A stretch of DNA of 48,697 nucleotides from Terana coerulea. Taxonomy: Eukaryota > Basidiomycota > Agaricomycetes > Polyporales > Phanerochaetaceae. The stretch lies in contig JAKOGH010000745.1 of the NCBI GenBank assembly GCA_024811115.1, forward strand, positions 1 through 48,697, given 5' to 3'. Shown piece by piece: positions 12,448 to 24,081 of this stretch. How positions within the stretch are numbered: position 1 is the first letter of the stretch; each line of letters begins with the position of its first letter. Below the pieces are notes generated by a model. That model had not been told where the DNA came from and ran no database searches. It saw nothing but the letters and a program-made list of their open reading frames with translations. A program made the position numbers and the translations under genes.

Positions 12448-12781
12448 TTGTAGAAGTGCAGCGCATACAGTGGCTTACACTCCTACCGAGGCCTAGAGGA
12501 AGCTAGGATGGTTACTCACCAGGTTGGTTGATACACGTTAGTGGGTTATTCTAAGAGTCTTATTAGAGTATGGTGCAGAGGCTGCCTTATATATAATACA
12601 GGGTGGCTGTACTACAAACAGACACAAATAGATACCAGGATAATAGACAATAGGGATCGTCATGGTGGATCCTGGTAGAACAATAGAGAAGATGTGAGCA
12701 GAGCGCTTACGGCGTCTATCTGACTCAACATCCCCTAGGCCTTGGTAGGAGTGTACCACTGTATGTGCTGCACTTCTACAA
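12448..12781. mobile_element. 334-bp element with about 48-bp inverted ends
   Basis: The left end (TTGTAGAAGTGCAGCGCATA..., to about 12496) and the right end (about 12734-12781) are inverted copies with only a few mismatches and one small indel. The interior contains no ORF but has a TATATAA box on the minus strand. I find no target-site duplication. It could be a MITE-like TIR element, or a solo LTR with unusually long palindromic ends (the outermost bases also give TGT...ACA). It lies 34 bp from the truncated end of pseudogene A. Confidence 0.65.
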
Positions 12782-12814
12782 CAAGAGCATGTAGGGCCAT
12801 TGGAACTGCAATAG

Positions 12815-13481
12815 ATACATCATGCTTAGTGTTATGGTTGTAAAACGTGGCGAGAGCCCACCAAGATATTTTCACCCAGCCTAGTACCAGGAGGATATCG
12901 CTAGCCTAGATGTCAAAGTCTTGATCATGCATGAAAGCGAGCCAAGAGGCGTGATGCTGCGCCATGTATAGTGCAAAACAAGACTCCCTGACTACCTTGC
13001 TGTGCATTCCATGATCACGCAGGATGGTAATCGCTCCTTTTGTCTAGTGCAGTGGAACATATATGATCCACCCGGCATCTCCAAGTCCGGCAAGGCTATA
13101 TAAATAACCGAATAAGTTCAAAGCAAAGAGTGTGAGAAATTTTTTACCTAGCTGAGATCCCCCCGCCAATCTTTTTGTTTCATCAATTTTGTATTTTAGA
13201 TGGGCCCGGGAGGTAGGAAGTGTTTGTTTGTATAAATGTTTCTTGCCTCATTGAGCTCCAGCTGCACAAATCCCTCCGCAGCTCCTAGTTGGTTAACAGG
13301 ATCTCCTGCTGGTCTCAGAATATTGAATAGGCGGAAAAACCAACCGTCATCAATGAAGCCAACATCGCCGATGAGTGTTTTGCCAAAGTTGGTAGGTTCA
13401 AGTTGCCACATTGGTAGCCCATGGCCAATACCAATGAGTTGCTCAGCGTGAAATATAAGACACAGGCATGTCATCCGGCAT
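12815..13481 (-). pseudogene. Truncated copy A of the accessory beta-rich protein family
   Basis: This is a decayed 5' part of the same gene as copy B. The first exon begins MPDDMP at 13481 and, after a frame break within about ten codons, continues with AEQLIGIGHGLPMW, LIGDVGFIDDGWFFRLFNIL and HFLPPGPI. The second exon is recognisable only at the DNA level (12815-13130) against copy B 19160-19450. The rest of the gene is missing, and the truncation point lies 34 bp from the 334-bp inverted-end element. Similarity to copy B continues about 250 bp upstream of the start codon, so promoter and gene were duplicated together. No product is expected. Confidence 0.8.
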
Positions 13482-13739
13482 TGTTGCTCAGGATGAGGCA
13501 GAGAGTGATCAACGCTTGGGCACGGGTCGGAACAGAGGACTATGCAGGCCTGTAGGGGCAAAGAGTGAGACAGAAGTCGACCGGTAGAAGTTTCAATGAG
13601 AAAGGCACGCGGCTTGCACGCCGGAGTTCATGTGTTGGCATATCTGTCAACTTCCAAACCTTAACTGCTGGGCAACTCTTCTCCCCGACTTTCACAGGCC
13701 ACATTGAAGACACTGGCCATGCATCCATAACTCAGCGCA

Positions 13740-16700
13740 TGGCCTCTCTCTTTGAAGGCCTGACAAATTGTTTGTCAATAACAAACGAGATACAGACCTG
13801 AGAGAACTCACTATCCACATGGTTTACAAGGTAAAGCGACAGACCCTCAGGCAAGTGCTACCATTGTCACGCGAAAGCCAATTTCCTGATCACCGGGTCT
13901 GCCGGCTTCTCCATAATGTGCGCAGGTCATTCCCACTCATCATATTCTTTGATATCTTAGAAAAAACGAAGGCTGGCATGTGTTATGGTTGCCTCTGCCA
14001 AGTCGTTGACACTGGCGCCTGCCTCCAGACAGTTTGTTGGATTCGATATTTGCTGGTATACGAGCGTTGTTCAGTGTCTAAGCAAAATTCAGATTTTGCC
14101 AACTGGTGCTGTCACAGGTCGACTACGTAGCGGTTTTCTAACCGTTGTCTTGAATTCAGGCACAGTGCACGGTTGAGAACTTGTAACAAAAGGCTTTGCT
14201 AGGAGTTCATGCCAGAAGAACTTAGTATAACATGTAAACAATAGAAAAGGAGGAAAATACCAGGTGTAAGTGCCTATTGTGGTGGTACTCAATACTTGTT
14301 GCAACCAGCAAGAAGCAGCCTCGAGCATAGCCAGAGGCGCAATCATCTGCTGCTAGCGATGGCAGCGAGTCACAAAGCGAATATCCGAGAGAAAGTTCTG
14401 AAAAAAAGTAAAGGTGAGTTACTTTCGGAAGAAAAGATGTGGAGTGGCTACATGCGCGAGGACGTGGTGACAAGCATCCCTAGGAAAGCAGCAGCGGGGC
14501 GTCAGCGCCCCCTTGCTTGCAGACCAGAGTTCAGCGACTCTCGCGTTGATGTAAATCTCGCATGTTACCAAATTAGTCTCTTGTTTTGTTATACTCCGAA
14601 ATAGGCTACTTACTGGTCACCCACCAGCAAGGCCGGCACAGCTTGCCTGCCACTTCATTTGACGAAGTTTAGCCAGCACACTGAGTATAGCGGAGTTCCT
14701 GTCGGCCTTTGCATACGCCAAGGCAATGCAGTGCAGTAAGATGCAGCTACAGAAGACGCAATCAGTTGCTGTGTGCCTGAACGGCATGGTAGAGAGCAAG
14801 CAAAAGCAGGCTACATGACAACAAAGGACAGACGCTCGGCTTTTGCCGGTCAAGCTATCAGCGCCACAAAGCGACTGGCATCTTTAAAGGGGATATCGTA
14901 ATTTTGAAGACAGCGGGGATAAAACCACATCAAATCAAGAGCTTTTAGACAGGATATTTGCTCGCAGCGACAATGAATAGCTCGACAAGCCACAACTAAC
15001 CCGGCAAGCCTGACCGGATAAGTCTCGAACTTTAAGCTTCAAGAGCGGGACTATCAACCGGGATCCCTTTACCATGCTGCCGCAGTCCCAGTAGGGTCAC
15101 GTAGCCAGTAAATCTGCACCGTTTGTGACCCATGAAGTGTGATCCAGTGTTACTACAACAAGCCAGTGCGAATATTGTCATAGAAGATGGAGGTTCGACG
15201 ACGAGAGTCTAGAGGTGGGTGGGCGCGAGCGTTGTTTTTGTATCCGAGTCCTAGGACGAGAAGTTAAACTCAAAATAAGACCTCGCAAGCTGACGAGCGA
15301 CAGATCACTGAGAACTCTTCAGATGGCCTAGACTCTCCGTCAGCTGTCGGAAAAATTCGTAGAGGGACGTTGAGCTCCAGCCAGATTGATGTTCTCAAGT
15401 TCGCCGTACGTCGTCTACTTGAGCACGCAAACATTCGCCTGTTTTAGAAGAGGTCAATATCAACGCAATCACTACTACTTACACTCCAGCAGAATTGTTG
15501 AAGGAGGTATGCCCAGTATAGAAGGAATAGGTGGCATGTGCTGTCGTGAGCCTGCGTAAATCAGTCGGCCCGACGCGAAGCACTGCAGAAGTAACCATTG
15601 GCATAATCCTTGCCATCGTCACAACACGAGACGCAGTCCTACGCAGACGTGCGAAAGGGCTGAACGACGATAGTGTGACAGGAAAATGCCGAGCCGACTC
15701 CGACAACGCAGTCTGGGAGACTGTTAGATCTTCTGGTAAGCCAGTTGTTATACGAAATTCCGCTTCACAACCTTCCAAGCCGTCTTCGTGTCCAAGACTG
15801 ATGCTTCCAATAATGATATTCGGTCTTGCGCGAGCCCACTCCTTGTACATGTTCAGCCGTGGGTGCTTCCGTTTACTGAGCAAACTATTCTTCAGGTGTT
15901 GGCCGAAACAATCATCCTATCGTGCGCGAATGCTTCAGATGCATAGGGAATGCTTGAGACACTATGACTGCCACGTATCCCGCGGGAGGGTGAGCCCAGC
16001 CAATTCTGAGGGAGCAGTAATGGTAGTAGGCACACCGACGCCCTTGTAGCGCTTTAGCGTGTCCATCCTCATCTCATCTCTTCTTTCGCATTCCTTCTAC
16101 ATGTTCGGAGACATCGGGTGTTGGAGCTAGCATAGCAGCATACTGGAATGGGCGCTGGTAAGGCCAACAATGATGCTAGTACAGGATATGCACTCACAAT
16201 GGCGTTTCTCACAATATCCATTGAGTGCTCTGACAGTGCTGAGGAACCAGCCTCGAATGGATACGATTCGGTTTTGAATCTTGGAGGCTGGATCACAGCG
16301 TTGGTTGCAGTCTTGGAGCCACATCAAGATCCTGCCGCATCTCAGCCCCTCGCTTCGCAGGTACACAGCGTGCCCTTCTCAATGCTTAGCTCACGATCGC
16401 ACATGTTGCTCGACCGTGCAATGTCGTCAGCTAGTTCCTTGACGTCCGCGGATAGAATAAGTCGAGGTGTGGGACTTCGTGTGATTTGCAGGTGTACAAG
16501 CTTCACTATATATGCATGCTGAGCAAGACGGAACCTGAGATCTATGTAACGAAGACTCACCAAGCTCGGACCCAGCACTTGTCCTCGACAGAAACGCGGT
16601 TGTGAGCCTTAACTCCGATGGTGATTTTCTCGAAGATGATAAGCAGGCCATGATCGAGTTTAGCGGGAGCAGATACGCCCGAGAAGTAGATGATACGCTT

Positions 16701-16960
16701 GTGCAGAGTGTAGAACGGCAGAATTGGGTTGTGCGTGAGGGTTGCCGGGTACATAAGTGTGAAGTTGCAGAAAGACCACGACCGTTGAGCTTAGGTCGGC
16801 TTGCGCCAGCGGGCGTTGTCCTCAGACGCCCGATGATCTTATCTTATCTTACGTCGTGCCGAGCCCGCAGCTTTGAGACTTGTGAACAGAATTATGAGTT
16901 GAACACATACATATTGGTTAGCGGTAAGTGAGTACTGAGACCACTAGTAAATCTGTGATG
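13740..16960. other. Interval without a supported gene
   Basis: There are open frames of up to 172 codons on both strands (for example 15531-16049 plus), but none shows a recognisable motif. A minus-strand segment at 16557-16754 reads like protein (it includes LDHGLLIIFEKITIGVKAHN) but stops and has no clear continuation. It may be the remnant of a decayed gene. Confidence 0.4.
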
Positions 16961-17841
16961 CTATTTGTTTTTCCCCTTGGCCGATGCCTGTCTCTTAGCC
17001 TCATCCTCGTTGAATTGTCTCCACGTATCAAATAGTTTCTGCGGTATCCTGGCCGTAAACAACGGGGTGTAGTGACCCTCTGCACGATATCCCTGTTGTT
17101 GAAGCCCCGAGCCGCCGCTGATCTTCCACGCATCGTCGACGCCAATCTTTCCACTGTCACTAGCAGCCCGGGCGGCGTGCTCGTCTAGAGTAACCTTCAC
17201 GGTTTCTTCTTCTGTGCGCAGGAGGCAACGATATTAGCAATATATCACTGAAGCGGATACATCACGTACTTTTGTTGGACAAGTACCGGACAAACCCTGT
17301 GCACTGAGTGACGCGCAAAATCACCATCTTGTTCATTAGGAATTTGTGAAACTCCATCCAGAGATCCTGTGGCAGTGTGACAACCTACGTCTAGTGCATG
17401 ATCAACAGCGCTCCCATCTGCTTCCCAAACTGTACTTCATAAGTGCTTCTGTCGCAGTCGCACTAGTCAGCTCTATAATAAGAATATCATCTCATGGGAG
17501 CATACCGGTTTGCGCCTGCTTCAGCACCAACATTGTTCAATGTACAGCCAGCGGTGATAACTTTGCTTGCACTCCCTTCAAAAACTTCGATGGGAGACTC
17601 TGTCATGATCTCCCAGCCGTACGCCGGATACCTGTATAGATTTCCTTCTCTTCGGAATTGCCCCGTCTCAGCGTCAATTGACCTGTAATCTCCGGCCTGT
17701 AATAAACACGCCATAACCAGCGATGAGCTATGAGAGCAACATGGGACTGCAAAGGCATACCTCGAGGTCGTAGCTAGGATCCCAGTTTCCAAAGTCCCCG
17801 TGGGTTTCGGCACATATCATATTTGTGTACTCCTTCGGCAT
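16961..17841 (-). pseudogene. Broken small beta-rich protein gene (G), four exons
   Basis: Exon 1 (17841-17761) encodes MPKEYTNMICAETHGDFGNW and continues DPSYDLE. Exon 2 (17696-17506) holds AGDYRSIDAETGQFRREGNL. Exon 3 (about 17457-17270) carries GALLIMH and later LPQDLWMEFHKF and YLSNK. Exon 4 (17211-16961) ends in a Lys-rich tail. The layout, with a DFGNWDP motif, a GDYxxID-TG-F--EGN-Y motif, a GALL-M strand, a YLSN-S strand and a Y-PL strand, matches an uncharacterised Agaricomycete family that I know only as hypothetical proteins. Two TAG codons (17385-17387 and 17391-17393) interrupt the GALLIMH region, and exons 2 and 3 do not join in frame, so it is a pseudogene. It lies directly downstream of copy B on the same strand. 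Confidence 0.65.
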
Positions 17842-19852
17842 CGCTGCCATCTCCCTCGCAAGTCAGCGCAGTTGCATTCTTCTCAATGATGTCCTGGATC
17901 TTGGAGATACCGGGTATCTTGGAGCTTCCAGCCGAGGACGTGGACGCGAGTGTGTCCTCTGAGGCGCTCCATCGACTGAACAGCCCTCTGCCTGCCCGGG
18001 TCTTGGATCCCGAGCTAAGAGACGATGCGAGAGTATCTATTGAGTCGCTCCAGCTTGACGACATGCCAAGTATCCGAGTCCTTTCGCGGTCGAGTAGGCT
18101 CCTTAGGAACCGCTGCGATAGCTTGTGCTTCGGATTCTTCGGCAATTGCCTCATCTTCCGGTATGCTGGACATTGGTATGAAGGGATTGGGGCCTGTGCT
18201 CAGGGCTTCGGGCGGCGGTTGATTCATATAACGCGAGTAATTGCAGAGAAAGATCAGGCAATTCCTCCAATGAAACACGGAGCTGCCCGACTGTACGGAC
18301 GTGAGTATTCCGAAGAAGTGCAACGTGAGATTACTCACCTCCGTCTCGCAAATCTACTTCAGGACTTATCGCTCGTAAGTAAGAAATAATATCTTCAGGC
18401 CAGTCAGACGGCTAAGAAATCATCAGGCAAGAGCCAAATAAATTGTATGATAGACAGCAAATGTATCTGACCGGGCAGGCGTCGTATAGGTCTTCATGGC
18501 ACGTAACCGCGATTTGTGCTTCAGAATGCTATGAGAAATTCGAAATCATACAGTTGCATTCTGAGTCCACTGTTGAAGTCAAGGCGAATCTTACCTCAAG
18601 TATGTAGTCAAGAACTGCATCTAGAGGGTCGATGATCTGCTGGAATCAGGTAATCATTCAGCGCACTGGTAGCAGGTTACAGGTGGACTATTTACCGTAG
18701 GTGCTGGAACTTCTTCCACGTCCGAGCTTTCTAGCGTGAACTCCCGTGGGATTCTCTCGCGAGCTTTCAATGGTATCGAGAGGTTCGGCACCGCCCACCA
18801 CATTCGCATCCTCGAGGGCGCTACCCACTAACCCACCGAAATGACTGCGGCGGGCTTGTTGCGATCCTTCTCTAGAGGGGACGATGACAAAGTCTCCAGC
18901 GAAGCGAAGTTCCATCGTCCACGCGGCCATACGAGTCCTGAGAACGGCCTGTTGAACCAGTCTTGGGCGACGAAAAAGTCGAGATTTGAGCTTGTAGTAA
19001 CGAAGAAACATGCATTGATCTCTGAGTAGGTGTTCGACGTCGTGCTCGTCCTGTCCATCGCTGTCTCGCGGGGGCCAGTAGCGTTCTTTGACTGACATCT
19101 GCACATCATCTTGAAAAGTTAGACCAAACTGTGCGCTGGCAAGTGCGTGAAGCAGCGACTGGTATGGAGAATAACACATCATGCTTGGCGCTGTGATTGA
19201 AGAATGCGGCAATGGCCCAACGAGACGTCTTCACCCAACCCGATACAAGCAGAATGTCGTTGGGGCCCACGTCAAAGTTCGAGTCTTGAGCAAAGGTAAC
19301 CCACGAGGAGTAGTGTTGGGCCATGTATGGTGCAAAAGAACGATCCCTCACAACGCGACTGCGTACTCCGCGAATCCCGTAGTACAGCGACTGAGCCTTT
19401 GCGCCCGGTGCAGCTAAATGTGTAGGAGCCGCCCGCATCTCCAACCCGACAGCGCTGAAAAGGCAAGAATCAAAGTTCGAACCTGTAGGCTGAGATATCG
19501 ACAATCCGGGAAATTCTCACCCCGCTGAGAGTCCTCCACCGATCTTGCGTTTCGTAGACTTCGTGTTCCAAATGGCGCCAGGAGGAAGAAAATGTTCGTC
19601 TGTGTGGATATTTCGGGGCTCGTCGATGTCAAGCTTGATAAACCCCTCTGGTACGCCCAGACGATTAACGGAATCTTCTGCTGGCCGCAATATGTTGAAC
19701 AAGCGGAAGAACTGGCCGTCATCGATGAAGCCGACGTCATCGATGAGCGCTTCTCCGAAGCTTGTAGGCTCAGGCAACCACATCGGTAGCCCGTAACCAA
19801 CGCCGACAAGCTGCTCGGCGTATATGTGAAATGCGGGCATGTCATCTGGCAT
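17774..19852 (-). pseudogene. Copy B of the accessory beta-rich family, frame-broken
   Basis: The start codon at 19852 gives MPDDMPAFHIYAEQLVGVGY, and exon 1 runs to 19522 with IDDVGFIDDGQFFRLFNILR. After the intron the frame passes through all three phases: GGSYTFSCTGRKGSVAVL, then FAPYMAQHYSSWVTFAQ and DILLVSGWVKTSRWAIAAFF, then FGLTFQDDVQMSVKERYW and QCMFLRYYKLKSRLF. Later small exons encode DPLDAVLDYILE, a segment ending CHEDLYDACPV, and WPEDIISYLRAISPEVDL. Two indels break the second exon, and a further frame change follows before VEEVPAPT. The tail contains a duplicated Ser-rich unit (WSDSIDTLASSLSSGSK and WSASEDTLASTSSAGSSK), seen in one frame only. The tail overlaps the start of gene G. 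Confidence 0.8.
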
Positions 19853-20159
19853 CGTCGCTATGAGGAAGTAATCAGCGCTCCAGTGCGAGACAACTTGGAT
19901 AGATTTGCATGCAGCACAAGAGCAGAACGCAAAAGGAAGGAGGTTCGAATAGAGCTTCGATAAGGAAGGCGTACACAGAGTCCATGCTGGCATACCTGTC
20001 AACACCAAACCTTAACTGACGATGAACTCTTCTCCGACTTTCGCAGGCCACGATGAGGCCGCTATAGCATGGGATACCACGCATACAAATATTGACAGCG
20101 CTGAGGTGTCTGAAATAGGTCTTGACCGTACATTGTCTGCATATGGGAGACATAGAAGC

Positions 20160-21640
20160 TAAGGCATGTTTGAGGGCTTGAAATTCAATGATGAGAACTC
20201 ACGTACTGACGCAAAGCTTCTGCCTCGTAGTGTAGCATGGGAGCAAAGTCCAGCGGCTCTTACGTACTCGGCCAAATCCTTTGAGAGATCTGTTACAGAC
20301 AAAGCCGTATTCCAGGGCCGCTGGTCATGAATGTGAGGAGCTCATGATTTAAAGCTGATGAGAGAAAAGAGACAACGCGCATCTATCGCGCATGTGACGG
20401 CCCTAAGCGAGCCCTCCCACCATTAAGAACAGCTCCATCGAACGTAGATGTCTACGAGTACCGCAACGATGCTCAAGACGCTCGATTAATATGACGGTTC
20501 TGGTTAGGCCTAGTGTGCCGTCAGAATGCTTCACTATCGTGGCAGGAGCTACGCTGTAAATCAAACCATTTGCGTTGGCCGACTGAGCGAACAAGAGTAG
20601 CATTTGTCAGTACAATTTAAGCTTAACATTATGCGTTTCCTTTCGGTGCACAAGTTTCAGCACAGCTCACCTTGTGCAACATAGGTTCTTCAATACTAGA
20701 GGAGAAGTTACGATTAAATCGGGATACCGATGCGGGTGGAGATTCAAATGTGGACGCAGTTGGGAGTAGTACACGAGGACTGTGTAGCGCCGCTCGGAGG
20801 GCGTATACATCATCCACAGAGGGTACCTAAGACAAACATCAAATAACGCCACTACAGCACAATATGTGACATACCATGAAGTATGGACTCGCCTTGCAAC
20901 TCATCACAGGAGACTTCGCTCGTTCCACTCAAGTATGCACAAGGCAGGTGACCCCTTCTCTGGTGGAGCAAGATCGGAGGAGGGTTAAGCGACGAAAGAA
21001 TTATAATTTTACATGATTTGTTGCAGAACTGATCCTCGAGCACGGGCGTATGGGCAAAAACCGATGCAGACGAAAGACTTCAGACGCTTTGAGTCGAGCA
21101 AAGAAGCTGGCACACTAGAGCTCAGCGAAGTTCGGCGTGGGGTTCGAAATCTACGCATTCTGAATGAGTTTTAGTGCGTCTATTCAAGCTTCAAGTCTGT
21201 TGCTTGCTTTACCTTCCAAAACTACCAATGAGTGTATCCCCGTCTTTCAAGTTCCCTCGGTTGAACAACATGCCAGTCCATAATGAGTCGCCCTATCGAA
21301 GGCGGGACAGCGCCGACGTTGAGAGCTAAAGCATCCATTGAAATGTGCGCATGTTGATGGCGTAATTCTCTCTGGGTTAGACCCACAGTAGGATAGGGGA
21401 AGAAGTTTCGGAGCAAGCGCCAAATGGGTGACGAGAACAAAGAGCTCGTTGACGGAATTCGAACATGCCGTGATAGCATCAGCACCACAAAGCTGCTGGC
21501 TTCCTTACTTCGCTGCTCTGAGAGACAAAAGTGCACGCTCATCTCGACGCGAAAGGCCAGAGCAAAAACACGTTGATGTGTATTCAATAAATTATATATA
21601 AGCTCATAACATCTTTACAGTCGCTTCCGTAACAGCTACA
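20160..21640. other. Interval without a supported gene
   Basis: The spacer lies between copy B and the end of the first regulator. Short minus-strand frames at 20403-20603, 20629-20817 and 20852-21043 could be exons of one decayed gene, as a plausible splice acceptor precedes 20603, but I cannot assign a family. Confidence 0.35.
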
Positions 21641-21685
21641 TTGAAACAAGATCACTCAATCGAAATCATGAAATCAAACAAGCAT

Positions 21686-23978
21686 TATGACCAGCGCTCA
21701 CGCATGCAGCTCTGCCAGTCCACGGCAACGTCTATGCCCTCACTAGTACATGCAGCTTGCCGCATGCCATCGACATACTCTCACGAATGTGCGCTGCCTG
21801 GGACATGCTGCCGTTCCAGAACTCATCCTGGTGTCCCAGCAGCCGCTGCCGAACGAGCTCCTTGGCGTGCGTGTCCTCCGTCATGCAGTCGATAAGCACA
21901 AGTGGGAAGATGATTGTGCGATCAAACCGGGATGAAGCGAGGAGCCACAGCTGGTTGATTAGGAGGTTGGTGCACTGCACGATCTCGGGAATTCCTGGAA
22001 CGGAAGACGTGTCAGCAATCCAGCCCTCGCGCGGTATTGAGCAGATGTCTTACCTGAATGCGAGCCATTCATGATGGTGTGCAAATACAGCCCCGCTTTC
22101 TCCCGCCATATGCCCGCAATACAGCGCCTTGTGAGCTCATCCGCATCCGCCACCGGCCGGCGCTGTTGCGTGGGCTGCTACATCCGCCGACGAGGTCGCT
22201 GCCATCTCAATGATTTGCAGCTCCGACGTGTGTCGCGCAGTGTCTGTTCGATGGTGTCGCCGCTGGCCGGACGAGCTCACGCATGCTCAGGCACCCTTTC
22301 TGTGCCTCGTCAGCCTTCCAGTGAGCAAGTGCCGCAGTCTCGGCGAGTGCGAGCACGACCTCTTTGGACAGCCCGTAAGCCTGTCCATGCGCAGGTCCAG
22401 CTGGACGTTTTCTGCCACATCGTGCCCCTCACGGCTATCCGGCGCCCGAATAAGCGGCCGGTACAGTGAGAGGAAGTGCGGGGCGTGCGTAAAAACGATG
22501 CTCGATAGGACGTCAAGCCACTGTTTCAAGTAGTTCAGCGAGAGTTTGACCGCAGAAAGAAGAGTACGTGCTTACCATGGTGGCCTTGGCCGAAAATTTG
22601 CGCAGGTGTCATGTGCATAAGCACCAGCTTGGGATTCAGCTCCTCGTGAACCCCCATCTGTCTATACCACTGGTAAACAATCTCGAGTAAAGTGGTCCAT
22701 CCTGTCCCGCCAATGGCGAGATTGTGATAAAGGTCAAAAGTATCGCTGCGATAGCGTCCGTCTCCGTGTTCGACCGTCCCATCGCTTTCACCGCCATAAG
22801 CATCGAGTACGCCTTGCAGTAGAATTGCCGATCGACCGCGCGATCTGGGCCTTCATTTGCGGGTGTCTTGTTGTCCTCGTGCATTGTTTTTGCCCGCAAT
22901 GAGTGTAGACTTGCTAGTGCACAGATGGCATACTCAAGCGGGCCTTGTGGCCCGGCCGGCCAGAATCTGTGTTACGGAAGTCTCTGAGTGATACTGTTAA
23001 ACCACTTAGCACTTCGATAAAACCACTTACGAGATGTAATTTCTGTGAAAAATCCTCACCAGCCAGTACAAACAGAGACTTTTGCATGTTTTCAAAGTAG
23101 TATTGAATATACGGCTCGGACTGCTCACGAAGTGGCGAGTCTTGTAGCCCAGGGGATACAGGTGGGGGTATTTTGGGAGCACGCATGTCTTGAAAGTATG
23201 TGGGCGGTGGGTTGGACGTGGATGCTACGGAGTTGCTGTACGAGGCTTCCTGCTCAAACTGGTATTTCAACATTGCGAAGGGCGGCGAAAAGACGACCTC
23301 TGGACTCTCAGAGGCTTCAAGCATATCTGCACAAAGGGATTAGCTGATGTACAAGTGTGGGATGGCATGCAACGTGACCTGTTTCATGCACTGCGGGAAT
23401 TATGTCGCCGTGTTGGTGATGATGTTGTAGCACATCATAACTGGCTGTGCGGTTTGCAGAAAAACTAGTCTGCACTCTATGGAGTGAGCTTGCACCTGGG
23501 CCGGCGAAAGACAGAACAGGAGCAGATGCATGACGCCCCAGGGGTGAAGGCTCCGCCAATGACAATGCGTGATCTGCTGCACGGGGATGCCCGCGGAGGA
23601 TGCCCGCACGAGCAAGTTGCGCTTTGATGCTTGCCTTGTATTGAGCAACCGCTTTCTTTATCCTACAGCCCGATGTGTAAGTTGATAGTCACTAGTTCAC
23701 GCACAACAAAAATCACATACCCCCATCCAGTCAGGTTTGGCCCCCAGCCAAGACAGTTGATACCCAACCGCCGACATGTCAGGCAATAATCGCCCTTAAT
23801 GCGCTGCTCATCACATTTCTTGAGTGGGGTGAGTTAGATGCGATGCTACGGCTACTAATTTCGATATAAATACCTTTCGTCGCACTTTGCAAGTTCTTTG
23901 ATTAGAAATGATCAGTGATGTCATGGAGTAAGCACGGGGCCAAGTGACACCAACTAGCACGTAGTCTCCTTCCTCCAT
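21686..23978 (-). pseudogene. Zn2Cys6 transcription regulator 1, degenerate
   Basis: A nuclear regulator of the basidiomycete Zn(II)2Cys6 class with a middle homology-type domain. Recognisable parts in order are the zinc cluster in two exons (TCKVRRK, then KCDEQRIKGDYCLTCRRLGI), the linker helix AVAQYKASIKAQLARAG, EPYIQYYFENMQKSLFVLAG, FYCKAYSMLMAVKAMGRS, WLDVLSSIVFTHAPHFLSLY, RMDRLTGCP, and the C-terminus WQSCMRERWS at 21686. Damage is clear. The first zinc-binding Cys and the exon-1 splice donor seen in regulator 2 are missing. A 4-bp deletion follows LGWGP in the cluster linker. Frames change near 22370 and again near 21740. It lies close behind copy C on the same strand. Compared with regulator 2 it lacks the internal second zinc cluster. 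Confidence 0.8.
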
Positions 23979-24081
23979 AGCGCTATCACCCTTCAACGCA
24001 CTCGGAGAGGAAAGGCTGGCGTGGAAAGGTGATTGTACATGTATCGGTGTGCGAGCGGAGAGAAGTAGCAAACAGATACAT

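Noticed and set aside
15531..16049. 172-codon plus-strand open frame
   Set aside because: It has no recognisable domain, is matched by an opposing 134-codon frame, and has no splice partners or strong start context.
20403..21043. Possible kinase-like fragment (IYSVAPATIVKHSDG)
   Set aside because: It resembles an APH-like N-lobe strand only weakly, and no catalytic loop or metal-binding motif follows.
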